A stretch of DNA of 21,430 nt from HGM04593 sp045613945. Lineage in GTDB: Bacteria > Bacteroidota > Bacteroidia > Bacteroidales > Bacteroidaceae. The notes below the pieces were generated by a model that did not search any database, was not told the DNA's origin, and saw only the letters and a program-made list of their open reading frames with translations. Location: the NCBI GenBank assembly GCA_045613945.1, contig JAZLBZ010000090.1:1-21430 (forward strand). The letters run 5' to 3'. Both the position numbers and the translations under genes were made by a program. Of the stretch, positions 6,641 to 12,564 are shown piece by piece (position 1 is the stretch's first letter; the number at the start of each line of letters is the position of its first letter).

Positions 6641-7978
6641 ATGGACGATTTTTTCAAAAGCAGAGCCCTTGAATACCATAGCGCGGGGAAGGCGGGCAAG
6701 ACATCGACAATCCCCGGCAAGCCAATAGAGACTCCCGAAGACCTGGCAATGGCATACACCCCGGGAGTGGCAGCACCGGCAATGGCCATCAGCAAGGAGC
6801 GTTGGAAGGCCTATCGCTACACCAACAAGGGCAACCTTGTGGCAGTCGTGAGCAACGGCAGCGCATTGCTGGGACTTGGCAATAGAGGCGCTTTGGCTTC
6901 CAAGCCCGTAATGGAGGGCAAGGCAATGCTGTTCAAGACATACGCCGACATTGATGCATTCGACATTGAGATAAGCGACGAAGAGGCCGAAAAAGTCGTC
7001 GCAACAATACAAGCACTCGCCCCCACATTCGGGGGAATAAACCTGGAGGACATCAAGGCGCCAGAATGCTTCTACATCGAGAAGCGATTGCGCCAGTTGC
7101 TCGACATTCCGGTGCTGCACGACGACCAGCATGGCACAGCGGTTACGGTTGCTGCTGCACTGCTCAATGCCTGCAAAGTAACAGGCAAAGACATCAAGAG
7201 CATCAGGATTGTTATTAACGGCGCCGGGGCTGCAGCCATCTCAAGCGCCGCGATGTTGCTGGAACTGGGAGTTACACGCCATCAGATTACAATGCTCGAC
7301 AGCAAGGGCGTCATCAGCACCCGCCGCACAGACCTCAACGAGATGAAAGGGCTCTTTGCTACCGACAGCAACGCCACCACCCTGTCACAGGCAATAAAGG
7401 ACGCCGATGCATTCATTGGCCTGTCAAAGGGAGACCTTTTGAGCGAGAGCGATGTAAAGTCCATGCACCCCTCGCCAATAATTTTTGCACTAGCCAACCC
7501 TGTACCGGAGATATCATACAGGCAAGCAAGAATGTGGCGCCCCGATGCCATTGTCGCCACCGGACGCAGCGACAATCCCAACCAGATAAATAACGCGCTT
7601 TCATTCCCCTATCTGTTTCGCGGAGCGCTCGACACGTTGTCCACAACAATAAACGAGACGATGAAGATTGCTGCAGCAAAAGCAATAGCAGCGATAGCAC
7701 TGCAGCCGGCAAGCAAGGAGATTGAGAAACAATATGGCAGCACATTCACCTTTGGCAAGGAGTATATCCTGCCAAAGCCCGGTGACAAACGGCTGCTCAC
7801 CGAAGTGTCGGCGGCAGTGGCACACGCAGCAATGGAGAGCGGCGTGGCGAGGCGCGGTATAGCATCGTTCAACGAGTACAGGCAGGCACTGCTTGCCCGC
7901 GTAGAGAGCGAGAACTTCTTTGCACGCGAGTACGTAAGACACACAGTCGGCAACAGAAAAATTGAGAGAGAAAGGTAA
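6641..7978 (+). CDS. NADP-type malic enzyme, short form without the phosphotransacetylase domain
   Basis: Malic enzyme oxidatively decarboxylates malate to pyruvate with reduction of NAD(P), or runs in reverse. The 445-residue product has the malic N-terminal domain, with Tyr39 in A-Y-T-P-G-V-A, the S-K-P-V-M-E-G-K segment ending at Lys94, and the metal/substrate region D-D-Q-H-G-T-A at 161-167. A Rossmann NAD-binding domain follows with G-A-G-A-A-A at 194-199, then A-L-A-N-P-V-P-E and the T-G-R-S-D-N-P-N-Q-I-N-N signature. Many MaeB-type enzymes are about 760 residues with a C-terminal phosphotransacetylase-like regulatory domain; here translation stops right after the malic domains, so acetyl-CoA control through that domain should be absent. 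The first Met is used because homology begins immediately. The small acidic gene starts 20 bases downstream. Confidence 0.92.
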   Translation: MDDFFKSRALEYHSAGKAGKTSTIPGKPIETPEDLAMAYTPGVAAPAMAISKERWKAYRYTNKGNLVAVVSNGSALLGLGNRGALASKPVMEGKAMLFKTYADIDAFDIEISDEEAEKVVATIQALAPTFGGINLEDIKAPECFYIEKRLRQLLDIPVLHDDQHGTAVTVAAALLNACKVTGKDIKSIRIVINGAGAAAISSAAMLLELGVTRHQITMLDSKGVISTRRTDLNEMKGLFATDSNATTLSQAIKDADAFIGLSKGDLLSESDVKSMHPSPIIFALANPVPEISYRQARMWRPDAIVATGRSDNPNQINNALSFPYLFRGALDTLSTTINETMKIAAAKAIAAIALQPASKEIEKQYGSTFTFGKEYILPKPGDKRLLTEVSAAVAHAAMESGVARRGIASFNEYRQALLARVESENFFAREYVRHTVGNRKIERER

Positions 7979-7998
7979 CTCTTTAACCCACTATAATT

Positions 7999-8295
7999 AT
8001 GATAGACAAGGAACTTAGTGAAATTCTGGATGCGCTCACACGCGAGAGTGGCGAGTCAATGCTCCCTTATCAGGAACTTGAAATGTTCGGGTTCTCGCCG
8101 CTTGGCAAATCAAGCACGCATGGAACAGTATTTGCAGCCGGAGAGGCCGAGGACGATGAGATTGACTACGATGACGATGACTACAGTGAAAGCGAAGTAG
8201 ACGAGGAGTATGAATTTGACGAGGATGATGAGGAGTACACCCTTCTTACCCAGGTACTGCGCCTCACCAACTGCCGAAAAAAATATTTTGCATAA
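7999..8295 (+). CDS. Small, extremely acidic protein of unknown function
   Basis: A 98-residue protein without signal peptide or membrane segment. Residues 1-45 look like an ordinary amphipathic segment. Between about residues 50 and 80, 21 of 31 positions are Asp or Glu, broken by Tyr and Ser. It ends with a short hydrophobic and then basic tail (R-K-K). The frame follows the malic enzyme stop by 20 bases with an AT-rich leader typical of Bacteroidales starts, so it is probably co-transcribed. I recognise no family. An acidic, Tyr-spaced tract could bind basic proteins or cations, or act as a nucleic-acid mimic; this is speculation. A shorter overlapping frame at 8018 is less plausible. Confidence 0.65.
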   Translation: MIDKELSEILDALTRESGESMLPYQELEMFGFSPLGKSSTHGTVFAAGEAEDDEIDYDDDDYSESEVDEEYEFDEDDEEYTLLTQVLRLTNCRKKYFA

Positions 8296-8332
8296 AAAAG
8301 TAAAAAAGCAGCAAATAACTTTTTTCATTTAT

Positions 8333-8340
8333 TACCTTTG
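8333..8340 (+). promoter_or_regulatory. -7 element upstream of the DUF4494 gene
   Basis: TACCTTTG is a perfect TAnnTTTG match and identical to the -7 element before the L31 gene. No TTTG is found 19-21 bases upstream, so the -33 half is weak. A start a few bases downstream would fall at about 8345-8348, inside the left arm of the terminator hairpin that follows. Confidence 0.55.
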
Positions 8341-8367
8341 TAGTCGCGGTTTCCGCGACTATTTTTT
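8341..8367 (+). terminator. Intrinsic terminator overlapping the DUF4494 transcription start
   Basis: A perfect 9-bp stem, TAGTCGCGG (8341-8349) with CCGCGACTA (8353-8361), has a TTT loop and runs straight into a T-tract at 8362-8367. It would end transcripts from the malic enzyme and acidic-protein genes. The DUF4494 promoter lies immediately before it, so new transcripts would lack part of the left arm. Confidence 0.85.
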
Positions 8368-8393
8368 ACACATTAAAACACATTATTATAATT

Positions 8394-8831
8394 ATGGTAC
8401 AGAGTTGGTTTGAAGTAAAAGTGACATACGAGCGCCCGGGCGAGAAGGGTCTTAACACTAAAGTAAACGAGGTATACCTGGTGCAGGGCTTCACATTCAC
8501 CGAGATTGAGAAGCGCATCACCAAAGAATTGCAGCCACAGGTAACCGGCGAGTTCAACATCAACAAGATGGAGCGCACAAAGTACAACGAACTTGTTGAC
8601 AGCCAGAGCGAGACTGCCGACAAGTGGTTCAAGTGCAAGATTACAATGGTTACCATTGACGAGGTTTCGGCAAAGGAGAAGAAATCATCGGTTGTAATCC
8701 TTGTAAAGGCCGAGGATGTTACAAACGCGGTAAAGAACCTCAACAAGCACATGGAGGACTCCATCATGGACTACAACCTCGCATCGGTCAACGAGAGCGC
8801 TATCGTTGACATTTTCCGTTATGAGGCATAA
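8394..8831 (+). CDS. DUF4494 protein
   Basis: A 145-residue cytoplasmic protein of the Bacteroidota family DUF4494. The sequence begins W-F-E-V-K-V-T-Y and continues with the F-T-F-T-E-I-E segment, then W-F-K-C-K-I, an alternation typical of a small alpha/beta protein. No catalytic residues are recognisable and the family has no assigned biochemical function that I can state. Its last 11 bases overlap the start of the YggS gene, so the two are translationally coupled. The start at 8394 is the first ATG after the terminator/promoter region, preceded by an AT-rich leader without a Shine-Dalgarno sequence. Confidence 0.88.
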   Translation: MVQSWFEVKVTYERPGEKGLNTKVNEVYLVQGFTFTEIEKRITKELQPQVTGEFNINKMERTKYNELVDSQSETADKWFKCKITMVTIDEVSAKEKKSSVVILVKAEDVTNAVKNLNKHMEDSIMDYNLASVNESAIVDIFRYEA

Positions 8832-9489
8832 CCACATTGGCGAAAGGATTACGGCACTGCACGCCACCCTGCCACAAGGGGTGACGCTCATTGCCGTGTC
8901 CAAATATCACCCCACCGATGCTGTGCAGGCTGCCTATGACGCCGGTCAGCGCGACTTTGGCGAAAGCAAGGCACAGGACCTCACTGCCAAGCACGACGCA
9001 CTGCCCAAAGATATCAACTGGCACTTCATTGGTCATCTGCAGACAAATAAGGTAAAGTACATTGCCCCGTTCGTGCACCTCATACACAGCATTGACAGTT
9101 ACAAGCTGCTATGCGAGGTGAACCGCCAGGGCGCAAAGGCCGGGCGCCGAATCCCCTGCCTGCTGCAGATACACATTGCACAAGAGGAGACCAAGTTCGG
9201 CCTCACTCCACAGGAGTGCCTTGAACTGCTTGCCCAGAGCGAATGGCACACACTCGGGAACATTGAGTTACGTGGCATAATGTGCATGGCAAGCAACACT
9301 GACGACACAGCACAGTTGCACAGGGAGTTCTCGCAGGCACAAGCACTTTTCAATGAGATAAAGGAACTTTATTTTGCCGGCAATGAGAGGTTCAGCATAA
9401 TCTCGGCAGGCATGAGCGACGACCATCCCATTGCAATAGAGCACGGCAGCACGCACATCAGGCTCGGCTCGAGCATATTTTGTGAATGA
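8821..9489 (+). CDS. YggS-family pyridoxal phosphate-binding protein
   Basis: A member of the YggS/PLPBP family, single-domain alanine-racemase-fold proteins that bind pyridoxal 5'-phosphate and help control free PLP and amino-acid pools. I start it at the ATG at 8821 inside the end of the DUF4494 gene (222 residues); the frame opens five codons earlier at 8806, but the family begins at about this Met. Lys28 in A-V-S-K-Y-H-P is the PLP-linked lysine. H-F-I-G-H-L-Q-T-N-K follows, then the late G-M-S-D-D-H-P-I-A-I-E-H-G-S-T-H-I-R-L-G run that holds the phosphate. The protein stops at I-F-C-E where relatives usually read I-F-G-x-R and a few more residues, a small C-terminal shortening. Confidence 0.92.
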   Translation: MRHNHIGERITALHATLPQGVTLIAVSKYHPTDAVQAAYDAGQRDFGESKAQDLTAKHDALPKDINWHFIGHLQTNKVKYIAPFVHLIHSIDSYKLLCEVNRQGAKAGRRIPCLLQIHIAQEETKFGLTPQECLELLAQSEWHTLGNIELRGIMCMASNTDDTAQLHREFSQAQALFNEIKELYFAGNERFSIISAGMSDDHPIAIEHGSTHIRLGSSIFCE

Positions 9490-9511
9490 CACCAAAAAAG
9501 AGCAAAAAAGT

Positions 9512-9542
9512 TTTGCCGTTTGCCTAAAATGAGTTACCTTTG
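9512..9542 (+). promoter_or_regulatory. Bacteroidota-type promoter for the L31 gene
   Basis: TTTG (9512-9515) and TACCTTTG (9535-9542) are separated by exactly 19 bases, a full consensus match. Transcription should begin near 9549 and leave a leader of about 59 bases. In that leader CACA and TGTG flank a short T-rich loop near 9559-9574, a weak hairpin. Confidence 0.8.
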
Positions 9543-9607
9543 CACCTCGTAAAGTTATGCACACATTTTTGTGAAGGCAAATAAATAATTTAAAAACAAT
9601 AATAACA

Positions 9608-9862
9608 ATGAAAAAAGACATTCATCCCGCAGCTTATCGTCCGGTTGTATTCAAGGACATGTCAAATGGCGACTGCTTCCTTTCGCAGTCTACCTGCAAC
9701 ACAAAAGAGACTATCGAATTCGAAGGTGAGACCTATCCATTGATTAAGATTGAGATCTCTAACACCTCTCACCCATTCTACACTGGTAAGGCAAAGTTGG
9801 TCGACACAGCAGGTCGTGTGGACAAGTTCATGAGCCGTTACAGCAAGACTTTGAAGAAGTAA
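9608..9862 (+). CDS. rpmE2: Type B 50S ribosomal protein L31
   Basis: An 84-residue ribosomal protein of the large subunit. The opening M-K-K-D-I-H-P, the Y-R-P-V-V-F segment, the S-N-T-S-H-P-F-Y-T-G-K run and the basic R-Y-S-K-T-L-K-K end are all standard for L31. It belongs to the type B form: it is the longer version and lacks the paired Cys motifs that bind zinc in type A L31. The gene has a full-consensus promoter and its own terminator, so it is transcribed alone. Its codons are those of highly expressed genes (for example GGT, CGT, TCT), like ppdK in this window. Confidence 0.97.
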   Translation: MKKDIHPAAYRPVVFKDMSNGDCFLSQSTCNTKETIEFEGETYPLIKIEISNTSHPFYTGKAKLVDTAGRVDKFMSRYSKTLKK

Positions 9863-9881
9863 TCGAATCGACGATTTATAT

Positions 9882-9910
9882 AAAAGGTGTATCTCGGTAC
9901 ACCTTTTTTT
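9882..9910 (+). terminator. Intrinsic terminator of the L31 gene
   Basis: AAAAGGTGTA (9882-9891) pairs with TACACCTTTT (9898-9907) around the loop TCTCGG, followed by a run of T to 9910. The stem is 10 bp. It lies 20 bases after the L31 stop codon and argues against the upstream ATG at 9887 as start of the next gene, since that would lie inside the stem. Confidence 0.9.
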
Positions 9911-9937
9911 ATGCAAAAAAGCGAACACAAGAACACT

Positions 9938-10831
9938 ATGAAAAAGGCACTCCTTGCACTACTCGCACTTGTAATGCTCGTTTCGTGCAACGAAACAGGC
10001 GGCAACGGGCCGGCAATTGACCCAAGCAACAAAAATGCGAACACAAACCATGCAGCCAAGTATGCCACCCGCATTGAAATACCCGCCATTGAAAGCGGCG
10101 ACATCTTCCTTTCGCACACAACAACCGTAAACGGCAAGGAGAACATCACCTACAGCATTGCCCACAACAAGGAGCGCAAGCACTGCCGCTGGACCGCATT
10201 CACATTCGACCCAAGCAACAGGGGCATAAACTGGAAGCGCGATAACTGGGACAACACAGAATGGAAAGGCGACCCATTCCAGCCAAACCCCGACCTGCCC
10301 GAAAGTTACGTATTCACCAAGAACGAAATTAATCGCAACGGTTTTGTACGCGGGCACATTGTGGCATCATACGACCGCGTGTATTCAAAGGACGCCAACG
10401 AGCAGACATTCTACTACAGCAACATCTCCCCGATGTACTACGATTTCAACATAGGTGCATGGAGCGATTGCGAAGGTCTGGTACAAGGCTGGGGACGCAA
10501 CAAGTCATTCTGTGACACACTGTATATTGTAAAGGGTGCAACCATCAGAGAGGGAGAATACCGCACTGTAGGCAGTTGCCCAACAGTCCCCGGGCACTAC
10601 TTCATGGCACTGCTATGTCTGAAGAATAATACATACAAAACCATAGGCCTGCTCTTTGAGCATGTAAAAGGAGAGAGCCAGACGCAAGTTTGCACTATTG
10701 ATTACCTTGAGCGTTTCACAGGCATTGACTTCTTCTGCAACGTCCCCGACAAGGTTGAGAACATCATAGAATGCAAATACAGCACAGGTTCATGGGATGG
10801 GCTAAAGAACTATAAAGCAGTTCAGGAGTAA
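9938..10831 (+). CDS. Lipoprotein of the DNA/RNA non-specific endonuclease (NucA/EndA) family
   Basis: The family cuts single- and double-stranded DNA and RNA with one metal-bound water and a His general base. I start it at M-K-K (9938), giving 297 residues; the upstream ATG at 9887 lies in the L31 terminator. A signal with lipobox L-V-S-C places lipidated Cys17 at the membrane. The signature R-G-H is at 138-140 with His140 as presumed base. The usual preceding Asp (D-R-G-H) is Val137. The region continues with A-N-x-Q-T-F-Y-Y-S-N-I-S-P, giving Asn162 as probable metal ligand, and Asn171. Such envelope nucleases may help scavenge nucleic acids, but the role here is inferred. The gene is flanked by terminators on both sides and has no clear promoter of its own in the short gap. 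Confidence 0.87.
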   Translation: MKKALLALLALVMLVSCNETGGNGPAIDPSNKNANTNHAAKYATRIEIPAIESGDIFLSHTTTVNGKENITYSIAHNKERKHCRWTAFTFDPSNRGINWKRDNWDNTEWKGDPFQPNPDLPESYVFTKNEINRNGFVRGHIVASYDRVYSKDANEQTFYYSNISPMYYDFNIGAWSDCEGLVQGWGRNKSFCDTLYIVKGATIREGEYRTVGSCPTVPGHYFMALLCLKNNTYKTIGLLFEHVKGESQTQVCTIDYLERFTGIDFFCNVPDKVENIIECKYSTGSWDGLKNYKAVQE

Positions 10832-10858
10832 CACCCTAAAGAGACTGTTGTTTTTTAG

Positions 10859-10894
10859 AAGTTGAAGAAATCACAGATTTTTTCAACTTTTTTT
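10859..10894 (+). terminator. Intrinsic terminator of the nuclease lipoprotein gene
   Basis: A 13-bp stem with one G-U pair (10859-10871 with 10877-10889) and loop CACAG is followed directly by T's to 10894. It ends the upstream gene and insulates the sigma-factor promoter that begins 11 bases later. Confidence 0.9.
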
Positions 10895-10904
10895 GTTTCC
10901 CTGT

Positions 10905-10929
10905 GTAACAAATTGTACTTTCATCCGTC
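10905..10929 (+). promoter_or_regulatory. ECF-type promoter, probably autoregulated
   Basis: GTAAC (10905-10909) and CGTC (10926-10929) are separated by 16 bases, the layout of many ECF sigma-factor promoters (a -35 ending in AAC, a -10 with CGTC). It sits directly in front of the sigma-factor gene. I found no second copy of the pair on the plus strand of this window. A housekeeping reading, TTTG at 10892-10895 with the poor match TACTTTCA, is weaker. Confidence 0.6.
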
Positions 10930-10967
10930 TTACAGTTGGAAAGCAACCACAGATAAAACAAAACAAG

Positions 10968-11453
10968 GTGACACACGACGAATTCAAAAAGCGGTTCATG
11001 CCGCTGCAACAGACACTCTATCGCGAGGCATACAGAATGCTTTGCGACAGGTTTGAGGCAGAGGATGCCGTGCAGAACCTTTACATGAAACTGTGGGAGA
11101 AGAAGGAGGAACTGAAAACCCTTGTTGCACCCGAGGCCTACCTGCGCACATTGCTCAGGAATATATGCATTGACCGCTGGCGACAGTTGAGGGCACACAA
11201 TGACGAGGAGCAGATTGATGCCGATGAGATAACCGTCTACGCCCCACCCGAAACAGAGAGGAAAGAGGCCGAAGAGTGCCTGCAACACTTCCTCGCCGGC
11301 CTGCCGCCTGTACAACAGAGGATTATGCAAATGAAGATGAACGGCTGCACACTCGAGGAGATTGAAGAGGCGACAGGCTTGCAGCAGACGAATATAAGAG
11401 TGATAATTTCGAGAGTGAGAAAGAGATTCAGAGAGTTTTACGACAATATATAA
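10968..11453 (+). CDS. ECF-family RNA polymerase sigma factor
   Basis: A group 4 (ECF) sigma factor that directs RNA polymerase to a dedicated set of promoters. Region 2 covers about residues 10-75: L-Y-R-E-A-Y-R-M-L, then A-E-D-A-V-Q-N-L-Y-M-K-L-W. Region 4 with its helix-turn-helix covers about 105-158: L-P-P-V-Q-Q-R-I-M-Q-M-K, C-T-L-E-E-I, then I-I-S-R-V-R-K. I choose the GTG at 10968 (161 residues), because M-T-H-D-E-F-K-K-R-F at the N-terminus matches the usual opening of Bacteroidales ECF factors, and the upstream ATG at 10893 lies before the predicted promoter. An ATG at 10998 is possible but would trim region 2. It is the first gene of a run ending at 14989; the anti-sigma gene follows after 11 bases. 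Confidence 0.93.
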   Translation: MTHDEFKKRFMPLQQTLYREAYRMLCDRFEAEDAVQNLYMKLWEKKEELKTLVAPEAYLRTLLRNICIDRWRQLRAHNDEEQIDADEITVYAPPETERKEAEECLQHFLAGLPPVQQRIMQMKMNGCTLEEIEEATGLQQTNIRVIISRVRKRFREFYDNI

Positions 11454-11464
11454 TTAAGGAGTTT

Positions 11465-12040
11465 ATGGAAGATTTCAGATTAAGAATGATGATTGAGCAA
11501 TTCTTCGACGCTGTGCTCACAGCCGAGGAGGAGCGCGAACTTTGTCGCTATCTTCGCGAGAACGACATTCCGGCCGAACTCCACAAAGACAAGGAGATGA
11601 TTCTGGCCTTTTGTCGTGAGAGCGAGGATGTAGAACTGCCCGACGGTGCCGAACTGCGCCTTGAGACAATGATAGATGCGCTTGCCGACAAGAACGAGCA
11701 GACTTCGAGCGATGAGAAGAGCGTTACCGAAACGCGCAAGCGCATCATTGCCATTCCACGCATAATGCGTTATGGCGCAGCTGCTGCAGCCATAACAGCC
11801 TGCCTGCTCACCGCCGAATATTGGATGCCTGCTACACAGCAAAGCAATGAGATTCAGTCATTTGATACCGAAAGGGACACTTTTGACAACCCAGAGGATG
11901 CAATGCTTTGCCTGGAGGCTGCATTCAACGACATAAGCCTTGCGGTAAACTCCACGCAGAACAACATAAAGGAGATTGAAGCAATACTTGGAGCATCAAT
12001 AAAAATGAGTAAAAACAACAATATATATAAGGGAATATGA
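11465..12040 (+). CDS. Probable membrane-bound anti-sigma factor
   Basis: A 191-residue single-pass protein. The cytoplasmic N-terminal part begins M-E-D-F-R-L-R-M-M-I-E-Q-F-F and continues with an E-E-E-R-E-L helix, a pattern I know from proteins encoded after ECF sigma genes in Bacteroidales. A charged linker (about 75-100) precedes one transmembrane segment at about 104-121. The remaining 70 residues would be periplasmic and could sense envelope state. I see no zinc-binding H-x3-C-x2-C motif. The call depends strongly on position: it starts 11 bases after the sigma-factor stop and its own stop overlaps the next start by four bases (ATGA at 12037-12040). Sequence alone would not prove sigma binding. 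Confidence 0.8.
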   Translation: MEDFRLRMMIEQFFDAVLTAEEERELCRYLRENDIPAELHKDKEMILAFCRESEDVELPDGAELRLETMIDALADKNEQTSSDEKSVTETRKRIIAIPRIMRYGAAAAAITACLLTAEYWMPATQQSNEIQSFDTERDTFDNPEDAMLCLEAAFNDISLAVNSTQNNIKEIEAILGASIKMSKNNNIYKGI

Positions 12041-12552
12041 AACGGAAGTTATTTATAATGCTGACGCTGATGTTCACAGTGCTAAACACGTGGGCAACAC
12101 CACCCCAGCAACCACAGAAGAGCGAAGCCGAAAAATTCGTGCAGAGCCTGGCAAAGATAAAATCGGACGAGATAAGCTATGCCTACATCTCGGCCAACAT
12201 GTTCAAGCAACTTTTTATCAAAACAGACCTTGACAAAGAAATGCAAGAGTCAATCTCGTTCATTAAGTCACTAAAAAGCCTACGTCGCTTTTTCACGAAC
12301 GGCAAGCAGGGATACGACGCCATGAAAGCCGCCCTACAACCGTTCCTGCAGGAGAAAGAGGAGGTTATGGGCATGGCACTGATGGCGTCGAACAGGGACG
12401 GCGGCGGAATGGTGGCCATATACTCCGGGCTGGGGAACACCATGGTAGTGACCGACTATGGCAACAACGAAACAATTACTGTGGTGTTTGTTGCAGGACT
12501 CTCCTACGAGTCATTTATGGAGTTCAACGATTTGGGTATTGATTTTTATTGA
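12037..12552 (+). CDS. Exported DUF4252-like protein
   Basis: A 171-residue protein with a signal peptide ending at about T-W-A (residue 20). The body has the features of the Bacteroidota family DUF4252: Y-A-Y-I-S-A-N-M-F-K near residue 48, S-F-I-K-S-L-K-S-L-R near 74, and a C-terminal beta-rich part, I-Y-S then V-V-T-D, V-V-F-V-A-G. Members commonly sit beside ECF sigma/anti-sigma pairs, as here. Unlike many relatives there is no lipobox, so it should be periplasmic and soluble. The start overlaps the anti-sigma stop by four bases, which implies translational coupling. Biochemical function is unknown. The central and C-terminal part resembles two segments of the next protein. Confidence 0.8.
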   Translation: MKRKLFIMLTLMFTVLNTWATPPQQPQKSEAEKFVQSLAKIKSDEISYAYISANMFKQLFIKTDLDKEMQESISFIKSLKSLRRFFTNGKQGYDAMKAALQPFLQEKEEVMGMALMASNRDGGGMVAIYSGLGNTMVVTDYGNNETITVVFVAGLSYESFMEFNDLGIDFY

Positions 12553-12564
12553 TAAAAAGATTCT

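Noticed and set aside
9887..9937. Upstream ATG extending the nuclease lipoprotein by 17 residues
   Set aside because: It starts inside the L31 terminator stem and would bury the signal peptide behind a charged extension.
10893..10967. Upstream ATG extending the sigma factor by 25 residues
   Set aside because: The added codons cover the predicted promoter and match nothing in ECF factors; the GTG at 10968 gives the usual N-terminus.
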